64,000 bases of DNA. Source: Ridgeia piscesae (lineage: Eukaryota; Annelida; Polychaeta; Sabellida; Siboglinidae). Below, piece by piece: positions 12,529-25,600 of the stretch. The notes under the pieces are model-generated. The model was not told the origin of the DNA. It did no database searches and saw only the letters and a program-made list of their open reading frames with translations. The stretch lies in the NCBI GenBank assembly GCA_025642075.2, contig JAODUO010000113.1, forward strand, positions 556,501 to 620,500, in the 5' to 3' direction. Every line of letters begins with the position of its first letter. The first letter of the stretch is position 1. The position numbers were made by a program, and so were the translations under genes.

Positions 12529-15500
12529 AGAATATAATATACTACATATATAAGCTTTCATGACAACCACAATAAATCAATAATAATAAGTTAAATATGA
12601 CAATATTGTTCCTCATGTTCAGAGCTCTCTCAGGACCAGGTATGAATTCAATTGATGCAGTCTCAAAACTCGGACAAATTTGTTCACACCACATTGCCTG
12701 AGGCTTTTGGATGAGATACTAAAGTTGTTGGTTTCTTCCATCTAGTATTTAAGCCAAGAGAAGCAAAAAATCTCACATTTGTAAGTGTAACCCATCATGG
12801 AAACTCCTACATTAACCCCTGGATGCGCTGTTTGAAGTCAAATAATTTAGAGCTGAACTTGGCCTTCACGAGACAAATTCTCTTTTGATTACCATGAGAA
12901 AACAATTTATTGTTCAGTGGGTTAATACTTTATCTGCTGTCTTCAATGCAGACACACGCATAAGGTGGGCTCACCACCCTGGGTTTTGAACTGCCACACC
13001 AAATTGCCGGATCCCTGCACCTTGCATGCCATGTCATGACATTCCCAGTCCTCAACTAAGGGGACATGTCAAAATGGTAAAGCTCTTCATTTAACTGAAA
13101 TGCAACATTTCTCTGTCCAACTTAGAAGCCTGCTGGAATGGATGAGTGTGTGGGGCCTTCTAAGAAGCAAGTCACCCGTCTGTCAGTCACCCTACCCTGA
13201 ATAAATGCACAGGGTATCTACTGGGGAACAGGTTTGGTGCTTGCATCCCTCCAGAGAACCTGGGTTAGAATCCTAGGCTGGGGGCCAAACCAGTCATTTT
13301 GAAGAAAAAATGGGTCAGGACCTACAACTTGCCAACTGACGCAGCACTTGGCGTATGAGTAAACGGTAGGGAAGTTGAAAGTATGTACATCTTTAAGATG
13401 AGGCAGTAAAACTATTGGTTCTTTCCCCATGGTGTTGATGCCATGAGAAGTAAAGAACCCAGACGGGGTAAATAATAAAGTTGTAACCTGTCATAGAATC
13501 AGATTAGTTGTCCCTATCTTGGCCATTGTGAACATAGTAATATGCTAACTTTGGGGCATTGTAATTTGTATGTGAATCTCATCCCAGGCACCAAGGCCCA
13601 CTCGATTCATTCTGTGTACACTTGTTTGATCTATTGGCCTCTGATTTACAAATTTACAATCGAGTTAAAATGACTCACAGAGAGTTAATTAGTTGACTTT
13701 TTCAGTGGACAAATTGAGTTGTCAGTCATAATCAGTCATTCTACAGATGGCATTTCTGGAGTTATGTTAATAATAACTGTATCATCCGCTGCATGGCAAC
13801 AGCAGAAATAAAATATTCACGGGAACCAGTTTAAGTTTGAAATGAAGTAACGGCGACAACTGCTCCTGTAGAATCTGAATGGTCACTCCATGGGTGGCTA
13901 GTAAATGATTAATACATCTTGCTGCATTAACTGTATAACTTATCAATGAACATCATCACCTATTAGTTATGCCAATCTCCTATAACATAAACCTAATTTT
14001 CTTGCAGAACACAAGCTCGTAGTTCCCACTACTGCCACCAGACTGGGAAGCAGTAATTGACCCATAATCAATCAATGGAGGCGATTGTGTGCTTGTAACT
14101 GACGACTCATAACTCCCACCCAGATTGCTGCAGTATTTGTGGTTATCCTGCAAGATAAACCAGACCCAGCCTTCCCTTTGATCTCCCTGCTTTATTATCT
14201 CCAGTTCAGGAGAGTCAGGCCACATGGTTAGTGTCCGAGGGAAGTATTAGGGCTTTGGTTGTAGTCTGATCCTGCGGTCTGTTCTTCCCAGCAACAAGTG
14301 GGGCTAATGACTGATTTGTGTGCCTCTTGCTAATTGCTTAGTTATGGCCACTGGCTATGGGGTTTTCTCCAGGGAAAACCTTGGGGGGCGGTGAGTACAA
14401 ACTCCCCCTCCCAACACCCTTCTCCCTCATCCATCCATCAACTATTTCAGGAATTCAATTTCCCTGATAGCAGGTCATTAGTGGCAACATGTGTAAGCCT
14501 AGTTAAGCTGTTGTTGTTGTTGACCTATGACCCAGACAGGCTGTTGTGTTGACCTCTGACCCAAATAGCAATTGTTTCTGAACTCTGCCCTACAGAACTC
14601 TGCCCCTAGTTTTCACTGTAATCAGCTAATGTGTGTGTCATCTTACACAATTGTTTTTTTTACTTACTTTAATTACTTGGCACACATTCAATACCCAGGT
14701 AAAAAATAAAAATGGAATAGCTCGTCATTGCTCACAACTTTATCAGACAATCAGGACCATGCTTGTGATATTTCTTGAAACCTAACCAAGTTTGTTACTC
14801 CTGTCACTGCAACAAACAATTTTTCATCTTAATGATACTGTTCTTCTGCCATTGCCATTTTTACTATATACAAAAAACACTGTACATAAATATCAAACTA
14901 TAGATTAATGTACTAGACCAAAGCAACACATAACCAACAGTAGCATATGTTGTTCCCAAAACTGATGACATAAAGCAGACAACAAAGTGTCAAAATCGAA
15001 ATACTACGAAACTGGATAAACAAAACATAAGCAGCATATTTGTGGGGTTTGCAGTTAAACCAAAACAAACATTATCGTGCTGTTGCCAAACACCTCAAGG
15101 TGGCAAGCCTTCCAAAGTAAACACCGCCCTGAAGCCCTCGGCCACATGGGAAGACTGCAAGAAATGTTCAGAATCCTGCAGGATGCCAAAACATCACGGA
15201 TGCCAGCCTGTGATAACATTATTATCCCAATGTTTCAGACATCAAACTTAGAGCAGCTGTCAGCGGGAAATCGAGGATGACCGGTAACATTGCATCATGG
15301 CAGGAGGAGGTCAGTGGAATGACAGCCAGGCTTTCCATCTGTCTCAACTGCCATGTCGTCTGCCAGTGAGAAATGGAATGGAAAGAACATTCACTAATCT
15401 ACAGGTTCTCTCCCATGTGTACCCTGCCTCGTCTGTGCTGGTGTGACATCTTTAGCACCCATTTTACACAGAAATTACTATTTTGAAGATCAGAGATTAT

Positions 15501-15555
15501 TGCTGGCAACAACTACAACAGGTGTAGGTTAATTCAAAACACAGAAAGAAGAAAA
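12529..15555. other. No gene seen
   Basis: Short frames only. The frame around 15077-15280 has a protein-like run (GRLQEMFRILQDA) but no start, splice support or family match. Confidence 0.4.
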
Positions 15556-16185
15556 CTACAGAAGAACAGTACAATTCAGATGGCTAATATTAAACTGTAG
15601 AAGAACAGTACAATTCAGATGGCTAATATTAAACTGTAGAAGAACAGTACAATTCAGATGGCTAATATTAAACTGTAGAAGAACAGTACAATTAAGATGG
15701 CCGATATTAAACCGTAGAAGAACAGTACAATTAAGATGGCTGATATTAAACCGCAGAAGAACAGTACAATTAAGATGGCTGATATTAAACGGCAGAAGAA
15801 CAGTACAATTCAGATGGCTAATATTAAACTGTAGAAGAACAGTACAATTAAGATGGCCGATATTAAACCGTAGAAGAACAGTACAATTAAGATGGCTGAT
15901 ATTAAACCGCAGAAGAACAGTACAATTAAGATGGCTGATATTAAACGGCAGAAGAACAGTACAATTAAGATGGCTGATATTAAACGGCAGAAGAACAGTA
16001 CAACTAAGATGGCTGATATTAAACTGCAGAAGAACAGTACAATTAAGATGGCTGATATTAAACTGCAGAAGAACAGTACAATTAAGATGGCTTATATTAA
16101 ACTGCAGAAGAACAGTACAATTAAGATAGCTGATATTAAACTGCAGAAGAACAGTACAATTAAGAAGGCTAATATTAAACTGCAA
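15556..16185. repeat. 39-bp minisatellite, 16 units, with a 4-unit higher-order repeat
   Basis: Unit AGAAGAACAGTACAATTAAG + ATGGCTGATATTAAACNGC (39 bp). Units 3-6 and 7-10 carry the same ordered variants, so a 156-bp block was duplicated. Because 39 is divisible by 3, frames stay open on both strands (13-residue repeats such as MADIKLQKNSTIK on plus). I regard these frames as a by-product of the repeat. Confidence 0.92.
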
Positions 16186-16910
16186 AAAGAATGGCCATGG
16201 AAATGAAGCAATGTAAAAATTTGACGAGTCACGATACTAAAGATGAAGAAATTATTATGGGAAATATGTAACAACGATTTCCACATTCTGCTGGATTCCA
16301 ACCCATGCACTTGCAGTCAAACAGTCGAACCAGTGAACTGCTTTTAAGGTACTGAGTGCAACTACTGGAATAAAAAATATGTAACAACAAAATGATAATG
16401 TTATTTTTCAGGTTCCTGCTAAAACAGAAGGATCACAACTAAACAGTTGTGATTCTGTTCAAAAATGTTTGGTGACAGGAACTACCAGCTCAGCAGGTCT
16501 TCCTTCCTGCAGAGCAGGGACCAAGGCCTTATCCCACTCCCCAGCATTCACTCCCCAATGGGCTTCCTCCTGATAAAAGATGATCTACAACCACAGAGGC
16601 TGTTCCTGTCCGTAACCATGGCGATGAGAACAGGTAGACCATGATAAATCTGACACCTGACCAATGTGGAAGCCACCATGGAGTGACACAACCTAGCCCC
16701 GGGAGCACCCCACGGCGGTGATGACATATAAATAGCTGATGGCTAACACCCTCAGATACCCAAAGGCTGTGGCCAACCCTGGATCTAATGTGTTATTGCA
16801 GGAGACCAAGATTGCAACATTAAGGCAGATTTGAATTCTGCCCAGTGATTAAGCACCAGTCTTCCATTTGAGTCTCTTTCCAATTTATATGTAGACATAA
16901 TACTTACCGG

Positions 16911-17475
16911 GTACCTTGAAGTAAACTTTGGCTAACAGCTCTTTTGTTTTTAAACTTTGGCTAACAGCTCTTTTGTCTGTAAACTTTGGCTAACAGATCT
17001 TTTGTCTGTTAATTTTGGCTAACAGCTCTTTTGTTTTTAAACTTTGGCTAACAGCTCTTTTGTCTGTAAACTTTGGCTAACAGCTCTTTTGTCTGTAAAC
17101 TTTGGCTAACAGCTGTTTTGTCTGTAAACTTTGGCTAACAGCTGTTTTGTCTTTAAACTTTGGCTAACAGCTCTTTTGTCTGTAAACTTTGGCTAACATA
17201 TCTTTTTTCTGTAAATTTTGGCTAACAGCTCTTTTGTTTTTAAACTTTGGCTAACAGCTCTTTTTTCTGTAAACTTTGGCTAACAGATCTTTTGTCTGTT
17301 AATTTTGGCTAACAGCTCTTTTGTTTTTAAACTTTGGCTAACAGCTCTTTTTTCTGTAAACTTTGGCTAACAGCTCTTTTGTCTGTAAACTTTGGCTAAC
17401 AGCTCTTTTGTCTGTAAACTTTGGCTAACAGCTGTTTTGTCTTTAAACTTTGGCTAACAGCTCTTTTGTCTGCTT
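16911..17475. repeat. 29-bp minisatellite, 19 units, with a 9-unit higher-order repeat
   Basis: Unit TAAACTTTGGCTAACAGCTC + TTTTGTCTG. Diagnostic variants (AGATC, TTAATTTTGG, AGCTG...TCTT) appear in the same order in units 1-9 and 11-19; unit 10 (CATATC) sits between the two blocks. Confidence 0.92.
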
Positions 17476-20400
17476 TAATCTAATAAGATTACACATAACA
17501 CAGATTTCACAAAATAAAGTGAATTTCTAGTGCTCATGTGTCATAGTTCTTTAGTTCACCCTATTGGTCTTGCCGTTTTTTGCTGTATACACAATGGCAT
17601 ACTTGTTTTACTAGTCTTGTAACCTTCTCATTGCCTTTTTGTTGGTAATGATTTAGGCTGTTATAGATTACATGTTGAGTTTTCACTGGCTACTCAAGGG
17701 TGACTGAAATGCCAGCACTTGGAGTAATGCTTCAGTTAACTGTACAGACAGAATCTTAGACACTTGGCACAGCACAAAGTGTTATTCTGCAGCCATCTGG
17801 CAGCCATGTCAGGCACCCTGTGTGTTAATGGCTATCTTACTATGAAACAACAGTTACGCTACTGAGACAAAAAACAGTTTTATGTAATCACACATGGCTG
17901 ACAAAAAATATGTTACGTCATCAACGCTCGACTCAATATGAAGTCTGAGTCAAGTATATGACTACTCCCACTTAAGTCTTGATTGTTCTGTGAGTTAAAC
18001 AACTCAGACGAAGTTTATGTTTGATGTTACCAGTACTTCACTATGGCAACTGTTCGAAAATAAATCATTTGGCCATTTTGAACGCACAAGGTTACATATA
18101 CACAATTTATTCTGTTGGAACTGTTAGTTATACAAAAGTGATCGACTTGAATTCCGAAATATGACTTTGTTCATTTGATTTTTTAATAATAATAATTAAT
18201 GTAATAACAATAACTTGACGTAACTTATTTCAAACTTGTCAATTGAATTGAATTATCCCATTTCTAAATTAGAAAGTAAAACAATTATGCACACATATTT
18301 ACTTATTAATCGTGTTCTTAAAACTATTATGCACATATACTAGGGTATTCACTTATTAATCATGTTCTTAAATACATGTTCATACTGAAAACTCAATAAC
18401 AAATTATTTGATATTTTAAATCCACCTCTGGTTTATATTAACAAAATATTTATAATCACAGTTTATTGCAGTAATTAAAATCAAATTTTAAATTATAATC
18501 CACCTAATTTAAGACATTTATCTTGACCGAGGTGCACTAACATAAGGGAGAGGTCTGTCATCACTGTAAGCAATTACTTGTGAGCTCTTGACCAGCTAAG
18601 ACCCTTCAGATGTGGTTAGTCTTGACCACACGAGATTGTAGATATCTGCTGCTGACAGTTCGCTCTGAGATACGACCTAGCACTTACACTGTGGCCAGTG
18701 GTGGGAATCTGTTATTCCAAGTAAGCACACAGATCATCAACTAGACTCCACCAGCCTATACTAATACAAGGTGTTATCATAAACATGAAACCCTCTTTGA
18801 AGTGCTGTGCTTTTGGTAGGAACGCAGTGCAATGGACCCGAATTCAAGGTCGGTGCCCCAACATACACAACAAAGAGTTGCACAAATATAGTACAGGCTG
18901 TATATAGAAGTATGTAGACAAGTCTGTACGCTTTTAGGTTTGTCTCTGGATGTACTGTACTGCCTGGAGCTGACATTGGTTCTACGAGACAGGAATTGTG
19001 TACAAAGAATCCGAGTTACTGAAGGTGTGACTTGACTAACACTTACCGTGGGAACTGTTTTTGTCTTTTCTGAATCTTGTAACTATTGTAGAATGTGGAA
19101 ATTAGAATACTACCTTGATTAACAGGACTTGAATGCAGGTGAATATCCAGTGACCCTTTACTTGTTGGTTCTTATTGATATAGGTTTATGTAATTCCTAA
19201 CTCATTTTATCTACCCCAAAACATCCATTCCATTACATCGCACTGTTAGGAAGCAAATATTGTTGTTAGGGCCATCTTGTGAACCAAATAACACTCCAAA
19301 TCGCACCAGTAAATAAGCTAAATGGCACTCTGAATCACACCAGCATCCGCTGTTATCACCCATTTTGGAAGCGTGACGTATGATAAGGCAATAGCTATAG
19401 AAGTTAATGCCATTCAAAGTGCCATTAGGACAGCCAAAAAGAGCACAATATTTGATAAAAATAGACACCCATAATTCACTCATTTTTGTGTAACTCTACT
19501 GGTATGGTGTGATAGAATTAATATTTTAGACAGGTAATATTCTGGTAATTTTAGGTGCGCAACATACATAGATTCAGACAGATATATACATGTACAGATA
19601 ATGTTATCAATATTCATATAATTATCAACACTTAAATGTGTAACATTATAAAAAAATCAGTTAACAATGTATTTACATCGAGCCAAATCAATAATACTGT
19701 GTAGATACAGCAAATTACTTGTAACAGGATCCAATAAAGGGTTACCAGGAATATAATATTATTTCTACCATATTTTGTGCTTATGTCTCAACGAATGATT
19801 CTATGGCTCCCTTCTGTTTTGTGCCAAGTCCCTCAAAACAACAGCCACCGCCACATCAGAGACACCAACGCAAACACTCTAGCTTCTTTTCAAAGACAAC
19901 CACAAGCTCTACTTCCTTTGTTCTAGCCTGGATCCCATCTTTCCTGTCCCTCTCCTAGTGGCACTGCCCTGCCTCCCCCCTCCCTATAAGCTGGTTCCCC
20001 TGGGAACAGCTGGGGAGGGAGACAAAGCAGGGCACATGTGGCCAACTTCCCCCTAATTTGAGAAGGCGTCAGGTCCGTTTCATCTCCAAGTGACCTGTGT
20101 CCAGTCTGCAGCCAACATTCATAACTCACATACTGATGAGACCATGGTCATGGTCATTAGAGTTCTGATGACCATCAGCTGCCCCAACACCCTCTAGCAG
20201 CCGCTGGTCATTGCAGACCCCTTTCTAATCTACCCTCCTCTAAGGGCTGACTTCATGTTGACCATTAGTGGTTCTGCAATGATCTATACATCAATGCACC
20301 AAGTTTAGAGCATGCCTTTATGTAGGATCAAAATGCTGACCAGTCCAAAATATCCGAGTAAGTACGTGCTTGCATCCATGTGAGCATTCCAAAGCGAACA

Positions 20401-20890
20401 TCCATGATAGAATGAATTATATAAGGCTTTGTCATGCTCCTTAAATTTACTACCATCCAGTAGCTCACTACCCATACTCACATTTTTACCCACCCAAAAT
20501 TAACTTTACCCATCCAAATGATGGGTCATTCTATGTATTCGATTCCTTGGACCGATGGCATCTCATCTACCAATTGGCAACGTGTTTGAAAAAAATAACT
20601 TATTTTGAATTGTTTCGTTTCCGCAATGTGGTGCCATGGGAAGTATATATAATTCAATTACATGCAATGCCATAATTGCTGATAGCAAAAGTGTTATTGT
20701 TATAGGAATTATTTTTATGTTCAAAATACTCTAATGATGACAAATGTTGTCCTAGGTTTGTTGGTCCATTGGTGGATGTAAATTAATACACACTAATAGT
20801 ACTCACAAAACTTCAAAACTTCGTAAACAATTTGCACTACAGGGCCAATTCACAGGCCTGTTGGGTGTGTCCCTTTCACGTTAATGATAT
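17476..20890. other. No gene seen; small AT-rich duplication
   Basis: ATTATGCACA...CTTATTAATCGTGTTCTTAAA is present twice in tandem at 18283-18375. TTTACCCA(C/T)CCAAA occurs twice at 20483-20518. No coding exon found. Confidence 0.4.
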
Positions 20891-21165
20891 ATGGCTATGT
20901 CTCCATTGTTATTACTGTTATCACCCGGGACTGTTATCACCCCTGACAGATTCAACCAAACAAAGCGGGAATTATACCTTGGCCCGGGAATTGCATTCAG
21001 CCAATGTGGTGCTAAGGTTTTCTGAATTGAGGTCATGGGAAATATGGCTATCATTTCCATTGTCATCATCCCTATTGTTATCACCCCAGATAAATCCAAC
21101 TGAACAAACCAGGATTTGGGTCCAGGAACTCCATCAACTAACATGGCACTAATGTTTTCTGGGAA
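20891..21165. repeat. Diverged two-copy tandem duplication, about 155-bp period
   Basis: GGCTATGTCTCCATTGTTAT...TTATCACCCCTGACAGATTCAACC...GGTTTTCTGAATT pairs with GGCTATCATTTCCATTGTCA...TTATCACCCCAGATAAATCCAACT...GTTTTCTGGGAATT. Confidence 0.65.
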
Positions 21166-21312
21166 TTCCCTGAAGCAGGATACTCATGGAATACACAACA
21201 CTGGTCACTAGCAATCCATCCAGAATCAACACAATGAGCTGTGTATTAGTGTGTTAGTGTGTAATGTGTAATTCTAACCACTTACTGTCAATCTGACATT
21301 TGTGTAAACTGC

Positions 21313-21625
21313 CTATGTGGGGGGCAGGGTGTGTGTGGGGGCAGGGCGTGTGGGATGAGGGTTTATGTGGGGAGGGTGTGTGGAGGGAAGGATGTGTGGG
21401 GGGAAGGGTGTGGGGGGGCACGGTGTGTGGGGGGAAGGGTATGTGGGGGAAGGGTGTGTGGGAGCAGGGTGTGTGGGGGAGGGTGTTTGGAAGGAAGGGT
21501 GTGTGGGGAAGGGTGTGTAGGGGCAAAAGGTGTGTGGTGGCAGGGTGTGGGGGGAAGGGTGTGTGGTGGCAGGGTGTGGGGGGAAGGGTGTGTGGGGGGA
21601 GGGTGTGTGGAGGGGTGTGGGCAAT
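21313..21625. repeat. G-rich minisatellite (GGGTGTGTGGGGGGAA type)
   Basis: About 20 units of 13-17 bp on the plus strand, almost free of C. Dense G-runs could form G-quadruplexes on the plus strand. Open frames through it on both strands are composition artefacts. Confidence 0.9.
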
Positions 21626-22255
21626 GAGTTAGACCTGTGGTATACCTGAGGTATACAATGGGACAACACCATCCACACTTCCCAGATGTCACACAATCTT
21701 AAAGAATATACATTTACAGTGTTGAAATGTAAATACGGCTTGATTTACATAGTCTATACTCATGGTTATAGCAGTACTTAGCGAGTTAGATTCGGTGTGG
21801 CAGTTCTGCCTCATTCTCCCCTATAATCTCATCAATCATCTGTCTCTCACTTTTCATCAACATGTCCTAATGTTGTTCTCTATCCAGGCAGATGGTCTGG
21901 CCTTGAGAGGAGTGGTTCAAGGCACCCCATCCATCAAACATTATACACCGAGGTGTCATTTCAATGTCTTGCTAAAAATAATTTAAAGCTGCAATTTCCA
22001 AGTCATGTCAACATGTCTCATAAACCATTATCATGCAAAAATGGTGTTAAAACAATAAAAATTACGTAATCTGTGTGCCAGTAACTTAAATAGATCTGCA
22101 TTAAATCATCATTAGTGTAACTACTTCTTGAATTCTACTCTGGTATCAGATGTTCACTAATACTGATTAATTTTCTTTTTTATGTATAATCTTGAAGGGA
22201 AACGTTTTGGCACATACATAAGACAAAACAAATGTTGACGTCATGTTTAGAGTAT

Positions 22256-22640
22256 TAATTTTCTCATCAGGACCACACTAAGTAGTTTGTGAATAACCAT
22301 CATAAAACAATTGGCCAGTGTTTTCTCGTAGTTTTATACCAATCAGCACCAAAATTGCCTCTAATTTAGTGATTATCCAGACAGTAGAAAAAAATGGGGA
22401 GGCTGATGATAAACTGGTTGAGACTGAGAGATTGGGTGTGTCCCTTAATTTTTTCATCAGGACCACACTAAGTACTACTTGTGAACAACCAATATAAAAA
22501 TGATTCTCCAATTTGTACTCCAACTTAATTACTTTACTGAAATTTCCTCTAAATCACCCAGAGAGTAGAGAACCAACAATTGGCAGGGAGACTGCGGACA
22601 AACTGGTTGAGATGGAGAGATTGGGCGTGTCCCCGCTCCT
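22256..22640. repeat. Diverged two-copy tandem duplication, about 185-bp period
   Basis: TCATCAGGACCACACTAAGT occurs at about 22264 and 22455. Each is followed by AACTGGTTGAGA(C/T)(T/G)GAGAGATTGGG about 150 bp later. Confidence 0.8.
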
Positions 22641-25600
22641 AATAACATCCCACATCTGTAAATAGGGATAACTCGGTTGTTGTGGTACTTACTCCCAGTC
22701 GCCACGTGAGCCCAGCACCAGGCTGAAACAGGAAACCAAGGCAGGTGTTTCCCTTTCAAGTTGTTTCCTGACAGAAAAACGTGAGCCTGCCAGACGGTGG
22801 AGATAAGGTCATGCTCCGGGAACATTCCGAGCACTGCCTACTGCCTCCGTTCTACCTTCTACACAGGCTTAGCATTGTGTGTGTACCTCTGGGAGCATGG
22901 CTGAGGCATGGCAGGGCATTGAGGGGCATAAGAGCATGGTGGTGGGGGGGCATGAGTGGGTGAGGAATGGGGGCAAATGGTGGCAATCGGCGCTTCAATA
23001 TACGACTTTACAACATTGAATCATGTACCATTATCCATCCAAATCAAGTCAGGTATACTAGTATGTTCAGATCCATAGCGTGAATAGTACCCAATAGCTT
23101 AGAGTATAATTTAAGGTTTTTTTTTAAATAAGAATTTTTGCTAAAGTAAAAATCATCAAAACGTCAATGTTGATCATTAGATTGGTAATCTCAGAAATAT
23201 TTATGAAGAACCTGTAGTTTCCACCAAAATCACTCAAGTGACATTACCGAGTCAAAGCTAGCAAGAGGCAGTGAACCAATTTTGGTAGTTTTTTGCGATG
23301 TTTTCTAGAAAATTATATCCAAACAGTAAGTAAATAGGATCTTCCTTTTGTAATTACATTGCAGTTAATCACACTTTAACCAAGCAATTACCAACAGATT
23401 TCCAAAACAAATATAAAACTGCAAATTGGGAGAGAACTTTTTACTGCTGACTTCTACATAACCCCGGGGTGCTGGGAACTATTCCATCACAGGTACACTT
23501 AGCGGGGCCAAGCAGTGATCCCTTGTACTTTAGACAAACCAGATGCCACCCCGGTATGCCAGCAAGTGAGCAACGTTGCCAAACATGTGCCATTCAGCTG
23601 GAAACACCGCAGTGAAGGTTGTCGATGCCGGAGTTAAGTTGCAGTTTACGTCTGCTTCACGCCCACCCAATGTACCTGCTGCATCGCCTGTATCAGATTC
23701 TGGCAATTCATAGTGCACACAACACAAACATTAAAATATTCAACACCTATCTACATTTGACGTGTTGTACGAATTTCCCGGATTCAACATGGATTTGATT
23801 ATAACAAGTTTTAAAATCAAATTAAAAGGTTACAGCATATGAAGCAAAAATTCTTTTCGTGCTCTAGAAGTAAATATTTGTCAGTTTTCTTTGGTGGATG
23901 TCTACATTTTGTAACATTACTGGCAACAACTAATAATTTCCAGCAATAGGACATTTTGCTTAAAATAGACCTGTATATTTAGTCGAGTAATGAGGACATC
24001 ACTGGATTAGACTGACTATTAAGTCAGGATGAATATGATTTGATACAGATTAAAAAATCAAAATTATTGATTTCAAATACTGTTGAAGATCTGCATATTG
24101 CTTGTATGTGTTCATTCATGCAGTCAGATACATACATGACACGTGTGTATTGTGTGTTTGGTACTTTTTGGAGTAATTTTTGCCAACATATGGTTTCCAA
24201 GTATATGTATGAAGGTCGCTTTCTCCGTAGCATCAACAGCATTTTTTCCGTGTAGACACAATAAACAAAACCATGCAATCACACGTGATAACAGATAATA
24301 AAAGAATGCTTATCTGAATTTGCATTTTACTGGAATTCTAAAAAAATAAGGCTTCCCATTCAGAGTTTTGAAGGTTGATTTGTCTTCAACTAGATATGTC
24401 CATGACTCCCCTCCACCATTCACCCTGGACATAATTTAATTTTACTATAACTAACTAAACAGGACAATTAATAAAAATTTCAACACTTTTTGTTCTAAAA
24501 AAACATAATTTTTTTATAAAGCAATTTTCACAGAGTCACACACCTACAATATGTGGACAGAGTTCTGGGGGGGGTCATACAAAAAACTGGAATAAGCTGT
24601 TTTTTTCTGGAGCCTGCTGCCTATCTAGCCAGCAGGGATGTTTCCTGTGTGTCAGCCAAGCCTGTGTGCTAATCTACATCAGCTGTTTCTTCTAAGTGTG
24701 CAGGCAACCTGTGTAATCAAGAGTCTAGGCTACAGACAGAAAGGCGATTTGCTTGAAGATAACATCAGAGAAGGAAAATGGTCATTTAGCAAACCAGATT
24801 GACCGTTTCACAAGTTTACAAGATTAATCAACAATTATATCTTTTCACATCAGGTGCATTCGAAAATGACCAGTACCAGGTTGTGGACGAGTTTCTCCGA
24901 GTTTGCTGGTATGCATAAGATAAAGCCCACAGTAAATAAAAAATAGAGCCAACACACGCAGGATCTGATCCTGCGTAATCTAAACTACAGTCTGTCTACT
25001 AGATGATGTGAAAAATAGCACAGACACTAGACAGACTGCGCACATGTCACACCATAAATCATAGTGCCACAATTATGCCATTAAATTCACATGAAAAACG
25101 GGACAGCACTGTTGCCAACATTTCGGTTGTTTTTTCACTAGACCCTGGACTTTTAGAATAAATCCACGCTGCAGTTAATTTTAGCCATGGCGGAGTGGCC
25201 CTGTAAGAATGGCCGTGGGCTGATCAACATGCATTCTGATTGCCAGTCCACCCGTGTGCCCACGCACCTGTAGCCCAATCCCCTGCTTCCTCCGAGCGTT
25301 ACACCCTCTCCCGCATCGAGTTGCACTGCAATTAATTCTTGTAATTATGTCATACCGAAATCTCCTGCAGCATGTTTGAAATATCCGAGAACAAACATCA
25401 CCACATCACCTCCTGACCAACGAAACCCGTAGCACTTCGCCAACTGGGCGGGGCAGGTGTCAAATGCCCCCAACCCACACCCCACACATACCAAAACGGT
25501 GCCGTGGCCACCTGTGGCTTAAAACTCTCTCCACAATACATATTTTTCTGACTCATTTTGTAGAAAGTTTAATCTATTCCGCTTGTACTACCATGACATC

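Noticed and set aside
15556..17475. Possible CRISPR arrays
   Set aside because: Both arrays are head-to-tail units with no unique spacers, in an animal genome.
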